NCBI GenBank assembly: GCA_964511015.1
Contig: CAZEDX010000014.1
Coordinates: forward strand, 14,022-78,021
Direction: 5' to 3'
Source: FEN-1099 sp964511015
GTDB taxonomy: Bacteria > Lernaellota > Lernaellaia > Lernaellales > Lernaellaceae
DNA length: 64,000 bases
This document shows, one piece after another, positions 1 to 8,530 of the stretch. A program made the position numbers and the translations under genes. Numbering within the stretch: position 1 is the first letter of the stretch; every line of letters begins with the position of its first letter. The notes beneath the pieces are model-generated. The model was given only the letters and a program-made list of their open reading frames with translations. It made no database searches and had not been told where the DNA came from.

Positions 1-196
1 GCCGGCCGGTGGATGACGTGTTGATGCCCATCTCTGCGTTCTTGACTGAAGTCGCCGTAAGATCGACCGGGTTGTCGTTCGCCCCGGAGAGGGAATCAGA
101 GATGATGCCCTCTTCGTCCGACTCGATTTCGCCGCAACCAGCGGCCAAATACGCCACAACCAACACCAACATCATCAAGATTCTCTGCATCGGCAT
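1..196 (-). CDS. Putative lipoprotein, 5' part only (runs off left edge)
   Basis: Reading the minus strand from an ATG at 196 gives a short signal peptide ending in the lipobox LAAGC, followed by an acidic Ser/Asp/Glu-rich stretch, with no stop before the window edge. A good ribosome site (GGGAGG) lies 8 bases upstream of this ATG; a second in-frame ATG at 190 is also possible. By the lipobox rule the protein should be lipidated on Cys and held in the inner or outer membrane. The remaining 65 or so residues show no domain I recognise, so function is unknown. The acidic region after the Cys fits the pattern of other lipoproteins in this window. Confidence 0.7.
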   Translation of the reverse strand, partial: MPMQRILMMLVLVVAYLAAGCGEIESDEEGIISDSLSGANDNPVDLTATSVKNAEMGINTSSTGR

Positions 197-379
197 TGTC
201 GAAGCCTCCCGTTTCCTCGCGTTTGAGAGGGGCCGCTTTCCCCGGTTCGGCAATCACGTTTGTATAGCAGTTCCCCAACCACAAAAATTTTTGTTCGCCT
301 CCAAGCTATCTAACATCTTTTTGCCCGTCAACCAACGAAAGCAGCGCCGGCGGCCGGTGTTGGCGGGGGTAAATAATAC

Positions 380-408
380 TTGACAGTCAGTAATACGATT
401 TATAAAAT
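380..408 (+). promoter_or_regulatory. Sigma-70-type promoter of the metal-transport operon
   Basis: TTGACA (380-385) is followed after 17 bases by TAAAAT (403-408), a near-consensus promoter about 50 bases before the cbiM start codon. The -10 box is overlapped by the palindrome at 394-412, so a repressor bound there would block the polymerase. Confidence 0.65.
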
Positions 409-412
409 CGTA
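394..412. promoter_or_regulatory. Perfect palindrome (operator candidate) over the -10 box
   Basis: Two 8-base arms, TACGATTT and AAATCGTA, are exact inverted copies around a 3-base centre. The dyad covers the -10 box of the promoter before a Ni/Co-type transporter gene, which is the expected place for a metal-dependent repressor of Fur/Zur/NikR/DtxR type. Which family binds cannot be told from the site. Confidence 0.6.
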
Positions 413-460
413 ACACAAGGTCTGGAGCAGACAACCAACGTTGGAAAGGACGGACAGCAA

Positions 461-1108
461 ATGCACATTCCCGATGGATTCGTCAGTGCTCCCATCAATT
501 TTGTAACCTACGCCATTTCAACGGCGACGATGGGGTTTGCGATGGTGCGCGCCCGGCGCACCCTCGATGAACGAACGACCCCGTTGTTGGGCGTAACCGC
601 CGCGTTCGTGTTCGCGGCGCAGATGTTGAACTTTCCCGTAGCCGGTGGTACGAGCGGGCATTTTCTCGGTGCGGTACTGGCCGGCATTCTACTCGGCCCG
701 CTCAACGCCTGTCTGGTGTTGGGCCTGGTGCTGATCATTCAGTGTCTGGTGTTCGCCGACGGCGGCCTCACCGCGCTCGGGTCAAACATACTGATCATGG
801 GGGTGGTCGGCGGCATCGGCGGAACCAGCCTTTATCTGCTGTTGCGGCGGGTATTGCCGCAAACAAAGCTGGGCTTTTCGCTGGCCACCGCCATCGCCTC
901 TTGGGCGTCAGTAGTGGCGGCGTCGTTGGTCTGCGCGATGATGCTGGCTCTTTCCGGCACGTCGCCTGCCGGCTTGATCATCCCGGCGATGGGTGGCGTG
1001 CACGCACTAATCGGTGTGGGAGAAGCACTGATTACCACCACTGTGGTGAACATGGTTGCCTTGGCCAGGCCTGATCTTCTGCCGGCACCGGTGAGAGGTG
1101 TGCAATGA
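461..1108 (+). CDS. cbiM: CbiM/NikM-type energy-coupling-factor permease (Ni2+/Co2+ uptake)
   Basis: The 215-residue protein begins MHIPDGF, the hallmark N-terminus of CbiM/NikM substrate-specific membrane subunits, where the first residues and His2 chelate the metal ion. The rest is strongly hydrophobic with six or seven membrane segments and the family's Gly-rich stretches (GGTSGHFLGA, FADGGLTALGSN). ATG 461 is chosen because of the MHIPDG motif and the GGAAAGGA ribosome site; longer upstream starts would bury the motif. It would import Ni2+ or Co2+ across the inner membrane. The next gene overlaps by 4 bases (ATGA). The T and A components (CbiQ, CbiO) are not in this operon, so they must be shared or lie elsewhere. 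Confidence 0.92.
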   Translation: MHIPDGFVSAPINFVTYAISTATMGFAMVRARRTLDERTTPLLGVTAAFVFAAQMLNFPVAGGTSGHFLGAVLAGILLGPLNACLVLGLVLIIQCLVFADGGLTALGSNILIMGVVGGIGGTSLYLLLRRVLPQTKLGFSLATAIASWASVVAASLVCAMMLALSGTSPAGLIIPAMGGVHALIGVGEALITTTVVNMVALARPDLLPAPVRGVQ

Positions 1109-1419
1109 ACGATCGCACGAAGGCTTATCTTTGGATCGCCGTTGGCTTGTGTTTCTTCCTCGCCATTTTCATTTCGCCTTGGGCGTCGTCTTCTCCAGAC
1201 GGCCTGGAACGTGTGGCAGAGGACCAGGGTTTTCTGAAAAAAGCTGAAGAACCGGGTACCGTTGTTTGGGAACACGCGCCGGTAGCTGACTACGCAATGC
1301 CGGGCATCACCAACGAGAGTGTCGCCACGGCGGTTGCCGGCGGACTGGGCGTATTGGGTACGTTGTGCATCGGTTGGGGGCTGGCGCATGTGCTCCGGCG
1401 AAAGCCGACCTCGGCCTAG
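1105..1419 (+). CDS. PDGLE-domain protein, small ECF transporter partner (CbiN/NikN-like)
   Basis: This 104-residue protein has an N-terminal membrane helix, the motif SSPDGLERVAEDQGF (the PDGLE domain), a short periplasmic loop, and a second membrane helix near the C-terminus. PDGLE proteins accompany or are fused to CbiM/NikM and act as the small auxiliary subunit that helps load metal. The start overlaps the cbiM stop by 4 bases, so translation is coupled. Two helices with an outside loop match the family. Confidence is high for the family, lower for which metal is moved. Confidence 0.9.
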   Translation: MNDRTKAYLWIAVGLCFFLAIFISPWASSSPDGLERVAEDQGFLKKAEEPGTVVWEHAPVADYAMPGITNESVATAVAGGLGVLGTLCIGWGLAHVLRRKPTSA

Positions 1420-1483
1420 GCCCGTAAGCACAAGTGGATTCTGCATAATGACCGCCAAACGCGGCGCGAGGAGGGGAAAACTG

Positions 1484-2287
1484 TTGAAGAAGAGCGTCGG
1501 TGTAGTCTGTCTAGTGTTGCTTGTTGGGTGTACCGCCGCTTACGGCGCCGACACCGTCGAGACTTACGACCAAAATGCGGCAGACTTCGAATTCAGTATG
1601 GGGATCGACGGGCTGAACCTCGACAAATACGAGAAAGCGGTCTGTGGCAGTGTGCTGGTCGGCTATGGCCTGTTGCCGCGCTTTTCCGGCTACGTATCGC
1701 TGAGCGCCGCCGCCGACGAATACCTGACCTACGGTGAAAGCGGCTACTCGTTCGGCCTGTTCGGCACGCCCGTCGATACCGACCATTTCGATCTCGACCT
1801 TATGTTGGATATCGGCATGGGTGGGGAGGCGATGGGTGAAATGGGGGTGACCCCGGCGATCGAACTTAACTTCGATTTGCTGCCGGACCTCGGACGCTGG
1901 GGGCTGTACGCCCGGCTGGAGGATTCCATCGCTGGTCGCGATGAATCGACACCCGACGATCCGGCGACGAACGCGGATGAGGCGGAGAAGAAGTACGAAA
2001 TCAACCATGGCCTCAACCAGACCTACGGCACATACGTGACCATCGCCGAACGGCATCAGCTTCTTGCCGAATACTATCACCTGTCGAACACCAACGAGGC
2101 CGAGGGCGAACTGGCTTCCGATATCGGCGGATTCGCACTTGGCTACAACGTCATGCTGACCGACGACTTCGAATTGACCAGCCAGGTCAGCTACCATCCG
2201 AGCCACGACGACCAGGATGAGATCTGGGGCGCCGCGGTGGGCATCATCGTGGCGATTCCAGGCGCGCCTCCGGTAGCGGGGGAGTAG
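1484..2287 (+). CDS. Putative outer-membrane beta-barrel protein in the metal-transport operon
   Basis: A TTG start at 1484 is preferred to ATG 1448 because AGGAGGGG lies at the right distance before it. The product (267 aa) then starts with a compact signal peptide; LVGC could be a lipobox, or cleavage may follow AYGA. The mature part alternates polar and aromatic/hydrophobic residues in strand-like segments (for example HQLLAEYYHL, GGFALGYNVML, FELTSQVSY), as in small outer-membrane barrels. It follows the PDGLE gene by 64 bases and is followed by a strong terminator, so it closes the operon. Its place suggests a role in metal entry through the outer membrane; this is inference, and no named family is recognised. 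Confidence 0.6.
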   Translation: MKKSVGVVCLVLLVGCTAAYGADTVETYDQNAADFEFSMGIDGLNLDKYEKAVCGSVLVGYGLLPRFSGYVSLSAAADEYLTYGESGYSFGLFGTPVDTDHFDLDLMLDIGMGGEAMGEMGVTPAIELNFDLLPDLGRWGLYARLEDSIAGRDESTPDDPATNADEAEKKYEINHGLNQTYGTYVTIAERHQLLAEYYHLSNTNEAEGELASDIGGFALGYNVMLTDDFELTSQVSYHPSHDDQDEIWGAAVGIIVAIPGAPPVAGE

Positions 2288-2302
2288 AGCCGGCGTAACA
2301 GA

Positions 2303-2335
2303 AAGGGCGGAACCATGGTTCCGCCCTTGTGTTTT
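2303..2335 (+). terminator. Rho-independent terminator of the metal-transport operon
   Basis: A perfect inverted repeat at 2303-2328 (arms AAGGGCGGAACC / GGTTCCGCCCTT around AT) is followed by a T-rich run (GTGTTTT), 16 bases after the stop codon. Confidence 0.75.
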
Positions 2336-2391
2336 GACCGAAGCCGGGTTCGAGAGGCTAGCCCCAAACCCTTGCCGGTTTTCGTTCTTCG

Positions 2392-4671
2392 TCAGCAGCC
2401 GCAGCCACTGTCATCGTCATCGTCGCCGCCGCCACCGTCCGCGGTGTCGTCATCATCATCATCGTCGCTGTCGTCGTCGGTTACGTCGTCGTCGGTGATA
2501 TCGTCGTCGGTGATATCGTCGTCGGTGACATCGTCATCGGCGTCGTCGTCGCTGTCGTCGTCGACGTTTTCCACGCATTCGTCATTGGTTTCGTCGCAAG
2601 TCTCGTCGGCATCGCACGGATCGCCCGAGCTGACGCATTGGTCGTTGGTTTCGTCGCACGACTCGGTGCCGTTGCAGTACTCGCCGTCATCGCCGCAGGG
2701 ATCGCCGGGCGAGGTGCACGCGCCGGCCGAGCAGATTTCCTCGCCGTCGCAATAGGTGCCGTTAGAGGTGCAGGCGATGCCGTCATGGTCGGACCAGCCG
2801 TCGGTGGCGACGGTAGTGTCGCACCACTGGCATTCGTTGTCGGGATTGACCGTGCCGTCGGGGTGGCACGTGTAGTCGATGTAGCATCCGTCGCAGGTCG
2901 GGAAGGTCGCTTCGGCGAAATATGCCGGGATCGGGGCAAAGATGTACGGCCATTGCCTTCCGTCGCCGATGTTTGTGTCGTGTGTGTAGAAGACGAAGCC
3001 TACCGCATCGCCCGGATTGGCCGAGAACTGTCCGCCGGCCATATCCATACGTACTTCGAATTGCACATGCGCCTCAGCGGTCGTGCCGAAAGCCCCCACG
3101 ATGTCTTCCCCGGCGACAGGCGCGCAGAAAATACCCGCGCCGTAAATCGCCGTGAACATATAGGTCGGCCCGCCGGCTCCATAAATGAACGAAAGATAAC
3201 CTTCATTGCCGCAAGAAGTCGGCCACGCTTCGTCGTTGTTGCTGTCGAAGTAGATGTCGATACGGTCGCCACTGCTCAGCGCGACATCGCCGAGGTCGTC
3301 AACGGCCAGGTACAGGTAGTCGCCGTTGGCCATCAGGTGCAGATCGTATTCGAGGTCGCCGATGACCGGAATCTCCAAGGCATCGTCCCACTCGCCGGCG
3401 TCCAGGTCGCCGTCAATGGTCGGCGGTTCCTCGGCCCATGGAATGGACACTTGCGGTCTCTCGAATTCCGGCAGATTTGCCCGTGCATACGTGCCCGGCC
3501 TCATCCACATGGCCTCTTCCGGCCACTGCGCCCAACCAAAGGTCGTCCAGTCGGTGTAGCCGGTGCGCAGACCGATGGAGTCTCCCAGGCCCACGTTCAT
3601 CTCGGTGGAATTCGAGGCCACCCGGAACTCGAATACCACGTTGCCGTCGCCTTGGAATGTGGTGGCCGAATAGACGTGTTCCGCCGGCACCGTGGAGCAG
3701 ACGGAGTATTCTTGCCACGGCCGGAACATCGCCACGTTGCCGGCGGCGTGGTAGTCAAGCCAGTAGTTCCCTTCGTCACTGCAGTCAGCCGGCCAGCCGC
3801 CATTGTAGTCATTGTCGAAGTACACCATGACTTCGTCCGTATCCGTCAGCGTGGTGTCATTGGTCACGAACGCGCCATAGAGGAAGCCGGCGTCGGCGAG
3901 ATAATAGGCCGTATAATCCACCCCGCCAGCCATGCTGGCGGCTTCGACCACCACCGCATCGTTCCATTCTTCGTCCTCGAACACACCGTCGATCCGCGGC
4001 GGGATGTGAACATACGGGATGTCGATTTCCTCCGGCTCGGTGGCGAAGAACAGGTCGGCATACAGGGTCGGATCGCCGATCGACGCGTCGGTCGGGTAGA
4101 GCAGATACCCCGCGGCGTTGTCGAAATAATACATAGCGAAGCCGATGTCGGCCCCTTGATCGAGATTCATCGGGTCGACCGTAAAGTCGATCTTCGTTTC
4201 ATACACCATATGACCGCTGGCGAAGGAGGCCGCGGTGGCCACGATCGCGGCCGGTCCGGTCACCGCTGTGCACGTGCCTTCGGTCGAGAATGGACGGAAA
4301 TACGTGTTGTTGTTGCCGGCAACCGTGAACCGACCCTCGTTGCTGGTGACACAGGTCGACGGCCAAGTGTTGTCGTTGTTGGTGTCGAAATAGAACATCG
4401 CCTGGTCGTTCTGCCCGCTGTTGGTGGTATCTCCGGTAACGTCCCATGCCAAATACAAATATTGGCCGTCGGATTTCATGTAGAAGTAGGTCACCGGCGG
4501 CCCGGTCAAGTCGATGCGGTAGGCGCCGGCCCATTCGTCCCAGTCGATGGTTCCGTCGATGATCGGCGTGATCCGTTGCCAGTAGGTATAGTTGGTGTCC
4601 ACCGCCCCCGCAGTCGCGACAACCAGCAATAGCACCGCCAGCCCCAAGGCTACTGTCACCAGCTTTTTCAT
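2392..4671 (-). CDS. Secreted protein with three DOMON/CBM9-like repeats, Cys-rich region, Asp tract and GCGC tail
   Basis: The 759-residue protein has a cleavable signal peptide with no lipobox. Three homologous blocks of about 190 residues follow (starting near 34, 220 and 410), each opening with an IDG-x-x-x-x-x-EW motif and carrying a YFDTNND-like turn, as in DOMON/CBM9-like carbohydrate or heme-binding beta-sandwiches. Residues from about 595 to 690 are Cys-rich with repeated CDETND-x-CV units. The end is an Asp tract (ADDDVTDDDITDDD-type repeats), a Gly patch, and the final residues SGCGC. AGGAGG lies 6 bases before the ATG. It should be surface-bound and may bind sugars. Binding function is inferred; the GCGC tail recurs in other genes here. 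Confidence 0.85.
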   Translation of the reverse strand: MKKLVTVALGLAVLLLVVATAGAVDTNYTYWQRITPIIDGTIDWDEWAGAYRIDLTGPPVTYFYMKSDGQYLYLAWDVTGDTTNSGQNDQAMFYFDTNNDNTWPSTCVTSNEGRFTVAGNNNTYFRPFSTEGTCTAVTGPAAIVATAASFASGHMVYETKIDFTVDPMNLDQGADIGFAMYYFDNAAGYLLYPTDASIGDPTLYADLFFATEPEEIDIPYVHIPPRIDGVFEDEEWNDAVVVEAASMAGGVDYTAYYLADAGFLYGAFVTNDTTLTDTDEVMVYFDNDYNGGWPADCSDEGNYWLDYHAAGNVAMFRPWQEYSVCSTVPAEHVYSATTFQGDGNVVFEFRVASNSTEMNVGLGDSIGLRTGYTDWTTFGWAQWPEEAMWMRPGTYARANLPEFERPQVSIPWAEEPPTIDGDLDAGEWDDALEIPVIGDLEYDLHLMANGDYLYLAVDDLGDVALSSGDRIDIYFDSNNDEAWPTSCGNEGYLSFIYGAGGPTYMFTAIYGAGIFCAPVAGEDIVGAFGTTAEAHVQFEVRMDMAGGQFSANPGDAVGFVFYTHDTNIGDGRQWPYIFAPIPAYFAEATFPTCDGCYIDYTCHPDGTVNPDNECQWCDTTVATDGWSDHDGIACTSNGTYCDGEEICSAGACTSPGDPCGDDGEYCNGTESCDETNDQCVSSGDPCDADETCDETNDECVENVDDDSDDDADDDVTDDDITDDDITDDDVTDDDSDDDDDDDTADGGGGDDDDDSGCGC

Positions 4672-4813
4672 CGAATCCTCCTTCTCTTGTCGTCCTGCAA
4701 ACGATTGCCCGACATCTTACGGTGATGCGCCATGTTTTGATGGATTGTCGGTTGCTGTTGGACAAGTCGTCCAAACGACTAATACCACACCTTGAAAAGG
4801 CGACGCAAAGGTC

Positions 4814-4845
4814 AAAAAAAAGGGGCGAAGCCGCAGCCCCGCCCC
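4814..4845 (-). terminator. Rho-independent terminator of the S8 protease gene
   Basis: On the minus strand a GGGGCG/CGCCCC stem (4840-4845 with 4822-4827) is followed by eight T (4821-4814), about 30 bases past the protease stop codon. Confidence 0.75.
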
Positions 4846-4874
4846 TATGGTTCGTCCGTTCTTCCGGCTAACGT

Positions 4875-7094
4875 TTAGCAGCCACAGCCGCCATCGTCGT
4901 CGTCATCGTCAACGTCGCCCGCGTCGTCATCGCTGCCGGCATCGTCGTCGCCAGCGTCATCGTCGCCGGCGGCGCAATCCGGATCTTCTTCGTCGAGCAG
5001 GTCGTCGCAGTTGTTGTCGATGCCGTCGTCGCAGATCTCGGTCGCTTCGGGGTTCACGCTATCGTCGTTGTCGCGGCAGTCGTCACCGCCACAAGCCGTG
5101 TCGTCGAAGCCGTCGCCGTCGAGGTCGCAGCTCTCCAGGCCCGTGAACACCAAGCTCATCGCCTGCGGACCCTGCGGCACGTCGGTCGCCTGCACCACGA
5201 TTTCGTAGACCTCTTCTCCCGGTGATTCGATGTACACCTGTTCGACCGGATTGACGTGGTCCTCGCCCCTGGTCGCAGCCACGTTGGGTTGGTTCGGCTT
5301 AAGTACCCAGGGCAGGAACGTTTCGCCACCGCCGACCAGGGAAAGGTCGAGGTCGTTGACCAGTTCACGCTGAGCGAGAATCGGGCCCGGCGGGTCGGTC
5401 CATACCAGCGTGACCTTCACCGCGCCTGTGCCGCGGCGGAACTTCTGCCGCCAGGTTTCGCCTTGGTCGAGGGTGAGTTGCAGGTAGCTCTGGTTGAGGA
5501 TCAAATCGAGCGAGTTCGGAATCTGCAGCAGACCGTAGCCGAAGGTGTAGTCCGGACCAGGGCGGCCCAGATCCTTCACGCCGTGGATCATCAGCGCCTT
5601 CATGAGCGACGGCGGCGGATCGTCGCCGCCGACCACGTTCGCCCACTCCTCCAGCGCCAGCGCGGTCGCGCCGGTCACCACCGGGCAGGCCTGGCTGGTG
5701 CCGCTCATGTTCATGTAGCGCGGCTGGCCCATGTTCGACACGCAACTCTTGGTGCCGGTGTCGGCCATGCCGCCGCCGGTCTGGTGGCCGGGCGCGGCAA
5801 CGTCGGGCTTCAAGCGGCCGTCGTCCGTCGGGCCACGGCTGGAAAAGTAGGCGATCTCGTTCGTCGTCACATCCGTCGCGCCGACGGTGATCGTGTTCTT
5901 CGCCGGCACCGGTGGCGGGATCAGGTGGAAGTCGCCCGCGCAGCCGCTGGTGCGCTCGTTGCCGGCGGCCCAGACGATGATCATCTCGCGGCCGAACTTG
6001 CCGCCGATGATCTCATCGATCAACGCCGCCGAGCCTTCGTAATCGCCCAGCCAATCGCAATCGTAGTTGTTCGGACCGATGTTTGCGCCGATGGAGTTGT
6101 TGGCCGTCTGGGCGCCGAGATCCTGAATCGCGTGTCCGTAGCTGGCCGCCATGTCGCCCGGGTTGTTGTAGAAGAGAATGAACCCGCTGGGCGTGAAGTC
6201 CATGGTGATGATGGAAGCCTGCGGGGCCATGCCGGCGTAGGTGCCGCCGGACAGCGAGCCGTCGCCGGCGACGGTGCACGAAACATGGTTGGCATGGCCG
6301 ATCATGTCGGGCACGCCGGTCTGGCCGACCACCAGGCGGTCGCCCAGATCGGGGTGCTTGGCGTTGCCGGTGGTGCCCGGCACGATGCCGCCGTCGTAGA
6401 CCAGCACCTTCACGCCGTTGCCGTTGACGCTGTACGGCGCCTGGTGCGCGATACCCGCGCCGACCACCGGCCGTACCGCGTTGTTGTAGAGGCCCCACGG
6501 CGGCGAAGGCTGCGTGACCCACATCACCGCGTCGGCCTGCGCCAGCACGTAGGCGTCTTCCGGCGAGTTGGCCCGCACGAAGGCCGCACCGACCTCAGGC
6601 AGGTACTGCAGCAACTCGCCGTCGGCCATTTCGATCGCGGCTTCGATGTCGTCGGCGCTCACGTCGTCAAAAAAGCGCACGTACAGATCGACACGGCCGT
6701 CGCCCACCAGCGCATAATCCTCGATCTTGCCCGCCTGCAGGCGCGGATGGATCTTGTCTTCCGGCGCCAGTTCCGCCACGTAGCGCAACGGCGAGGGCGA
6801 TTTCATCGCCGCCCACTGCCGCGGCTGCACATAGGCGAGATAGGCGTGCTCCGGAATCGGCACGAGCAACTCGAGCCCGGTGGCGGCCAGCGCCTCGCGC
6901 TCGGCCGCGTTGGGCGTGGCTTGGAACTGCACCAACACATGGCGGCCGTTGAACGGCGCCAGTTTGGCCCAGGCCAACGTCGTGGCGGGCGGCGTGATGG
7001 TGCGGCTGCGCAACAGAATCGACGGCCCGGTGGCCGCCGTGGCGACAGCGGTAAATGCCAGCAACAACAACAGGAGAAGGGTCAGACGTTTCAT
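4875..7094 (-). CDS. Secreted subtilisin-like serine protease (S8) with MopE-like motif, Asp tract and GCGC tail
   Basis: ATG 7094 is chosen for its GAGGAG ribosome site and clear signal peptide (MKRLTLLLLLLL...); a longer reading would add non-secretory sequence. The 739-residue product has an N-terminal propeptide-like region, then the S8 triad: Asp in VLVYDGG (about 232), His in GHANHVSCTVAG (about 267), Ser in MSGTSQACPVVTG (about 464), with Asn in WAAGNE. A beta-rich P-like domain follows, resembling KP-43-type subtilases. Then comes a MopE-type motif (CDLDGDGFDD ... CDDGIDNNC), an Asp/Ala tract and the terminal GGCGC. It should degrade proteins outside the cell while staying attached. 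Family call is firm; attachment is inference. Confidence 0.93.
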   Translation of the reverse strand: MKRLTLLLLLLLAFTAVATAATGPSILLRSRTITPPATTLAWAKLAPFNGRHVLVQFQATPNAAEREALAATGLELLVPIPEHAYLAYVQPRQWAAMKSPSPLRYVAELAPEDKIHPRLQAGKIEDYALVGDGRVDLYVRFFDDVSADDIEAAIEMADGELLQYLPEVGAAFVRANSPEDAYVLAQADAVMWVTQPSPPWGLYNNAVRPVVGAGIAHQAPYSVNGNGVKVLVYDGGIVPGTTGNAKHPDLGDRLVVGQTGVPDMIGHANHVSCTVAGDGSLSGGTYAGMAPQASIITMDFTPSGFILFYNNPGDMAASYGHAIQDLGAQTANNSIGANIGPNNYDCDWLGDYEGSAALIDEIIGGKFGREMIIVWAAGNERTSGCAGDFHLIPPPVPAKNTITVGATDVTTNEIAYFSSRGPTDDGRLKPDVAAPGHQTGGGMADTGTKSCVSNMGQPRYMNMSGTSQACPVVTGATALALEEWANVVGGDDPPPSLMKALMIHGVKDLGRPGPDYTFGYGLLQIPNSLDLILNQSYLQLTLDQGETWRQKFRRGTGAVKVTLVWTDPPGPILAQRELVNDLDLSLVGGGETFLPWVLKPNQPNVAATRGEDHVNPVEQVYIESPGEEVYEIVVQATDVPQGPQAMSLVFTGLESCDLDGDGFDDTACGGDDCRDNDDSVNPEATEICDDGIDNNCDDLLDEEDPDCAAGDDDAGDDDAGSDDDAGDVDDDDDDGGCGC

Positions 7095-7268
7095 CGGGAT
7101 CTCCTCGTCAAACGGCCTGCGGTTCGGCATTCTAAAGGCGGCTTTTGCGGCTGGCAAACCACCCCCGTCCGGTGGCCAGCCGCCGCAAAATCCGTTAATG
7201 TCACCCCAACGCGAACCGGCCCGGCCGGGTTCGCGCCGACGAATCAGTGAACATCCCGGGAGAATGGC

Positions 7269-8528
7269 GTGACCCAAGTAGCTCCGGCCGCCGCGCCGAA
7301 ACGCGACGGCGATCTGGATTGGTTCCGCGGCGTCGGCTGCATTTTGATGTTTCTGTGCCACGTCGCGGTGATGATCGGCATGCCCACCAACTCGTGGGCC
7401 TACATCTACCATTTCGACGGCATCTATCAGCTCTATGCGTGGTTCTTCATCGCCTCGGGCATGAACGCCGCGCGCGCCGCCTGGAACGACAACGCGCGGC
7501 CGCACCCGGGCCGCACCACCGCCAACTACTTGCTGGGCAACCTCGTGCTGTTCGTGTTGGGCGTGATCTACAGCGTGAACCGCCGCACCTGGGGCCATAT
7601 GGAACTCTTCTGCGGCGTCGCCGCCTGCTCGGCGGTAGCCTACCTGATCCAGCGCCGCCGTTGGCCGCATTGGGCTTCCATCATCATCGCCGTGCTGCTG
7701 ATCGGCACGGTCGTGGACTACAACTACCTGTACTGGAACTACCCCCACCCCGAGATGTTCAAGCTGCGCGAATTCAACGCGCTGGTGCTCCAGATCATCA
7801 ATTCCTTCAACCTGGGCGAGCGTTTCCTCTTTGTGCACTTCTCGCTGCTGCCCTGGGTTTCGTGGTTCATTCTCGGGGCGCCGATGCTGGCCTGGACCGG
7901 CACCAAACGCGAATGGATCATGTGGACGCTGTTCATCGGACTGTTCGCCGCGTCATTCCTTGTGCCGCACTACATGAACAAGATGTCGCTCGACTTCTAC
8001 CTGCGGGCGAAGGTCGACTTCATGCTGCGGTCGACCGCGCTGGGCGGCGTGACCATTCTGGTCGTGCGCCGCTATTACAAGGGCACCTGGGCGATCAACA
8101 AGAAAATCGAGTTCCTCGGCCGCGAATCGTTGATGGCCTTTGTGCTGCAATGGTTCTTCGCCGACTGGTGCATGCTCCTGCGCGGCATGGGTCAAGCGAC
8201 CGGCCGCCCGTTGTGGATGATCTTCCCGCTGATGCAGGTGTTCACCATCTTCGGCACCTACTGGCTGACCAAGTTCTTCGCCGGTTGGCGTGACCGCACC
8301 ATCCGCCACCCGCACTACCTGCGCAACTGGCTGACGGTGACGCTCGTGTTTTTCGCGCTGTCGCTGCTGACCTACAACCGCGCGGTGGCGATTTCCTACC
8401 TGGTTTCGTTCCCGGTCATTGTCGGCGTGGCGATGGTCTTCCCGGCGCTCCGCCTGGCCGTGCGGCAAAAGGTCATGCCGCGCAAGCCCGTGGCGCCGCC
8501 GGCCGCGCCGCCCGCCGTGACGGTTTAG
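7269..8528 (+). CDS. Multi-pass membrane acyltransferase (acyltransferase-3/DUF1624-like)
   Basis: The 419-residue protein starts at GTG 7269 (GGGAG 6 bases upstream) and has about ten membrane segments. Its N-terminal motif LDWFRGVGCILMFLCHV matches the conserved R-x-x-x-LD-x-x-RG...H signature of membrane acyltransferases that move acyl groups from CoA or lipid carriers onto sugars. The substrate cannot be told. The C-terminus is a Pro/Ala-rich tail. It lies two bases upstream of recO and shares its transcript. Alternative family labels (YeiB/OpgC-like) cannot be ruled out by eye. Confidence 0.7.
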   Translation: MTQVAPAAAPKRDGDLDWFRGVGCILMFLCHVAVMIGMPTNSWAYIYHFDGIYQLYAWFFIASGMNAARAAWNDNARPHPGRTTANYLLGNLVLFVLGVIYSVNRRTWGHMELFCGVAACSAVAYLIQRRRWPHWASIIIAVLLIGTVVDYNYLYWNYPHPEMFKLREFNALVLQIINSFNLGERFLFVHFSLLPWVSWFILGAPMLAWTGTKREWIMWTLFIGLFAASFLVPHYMNKMSLDFYLRAKVDFMLRSTALGGVTILVVRRYYKGTWAINKKIEFLGRESLMAFVLQWFFADWCMLLRGMGQATGRPLWMIFPLMQVFTIFGTYWLTKFFAGWRDRTIRHPHYLRNWLTVTLVFFALSLLTYNRAVAISYLVSFPVIVGVAMVFPALRLAVRQKVMPRKPVAPPAAPPAVTV

Positions 8529-8530
8529 CC

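Noticed and set aside
250..460. Cobalamin or nickel/cobalt riboswitch before the cbiM-like gene
   Set aside because: The promoter is only about 50 bases from the start codon, leaving no room for a long leader, and no conserved riboswitch core was seen.
2315..2755. Ser/Val-rich open frames opposite the Asp tracts (also 9301-9666, 36485-36733, 59456-59827)
   Set aside because: GAC/GAT repeats read on the other strand give Ser-rich frames automatically; no start signals or folds.
2638..4632. A 664-codon open frame on the plus strand opposite the DOMON-like gene (similar long antisense frames lie at 5256-7250, 12113-14173 and 18060-19778)
   Set aside because: These arise from GC-rich third positions opposite real genes; they lack ribosome sites, signal peptides and domain motifs, while the opposite frames have all three.
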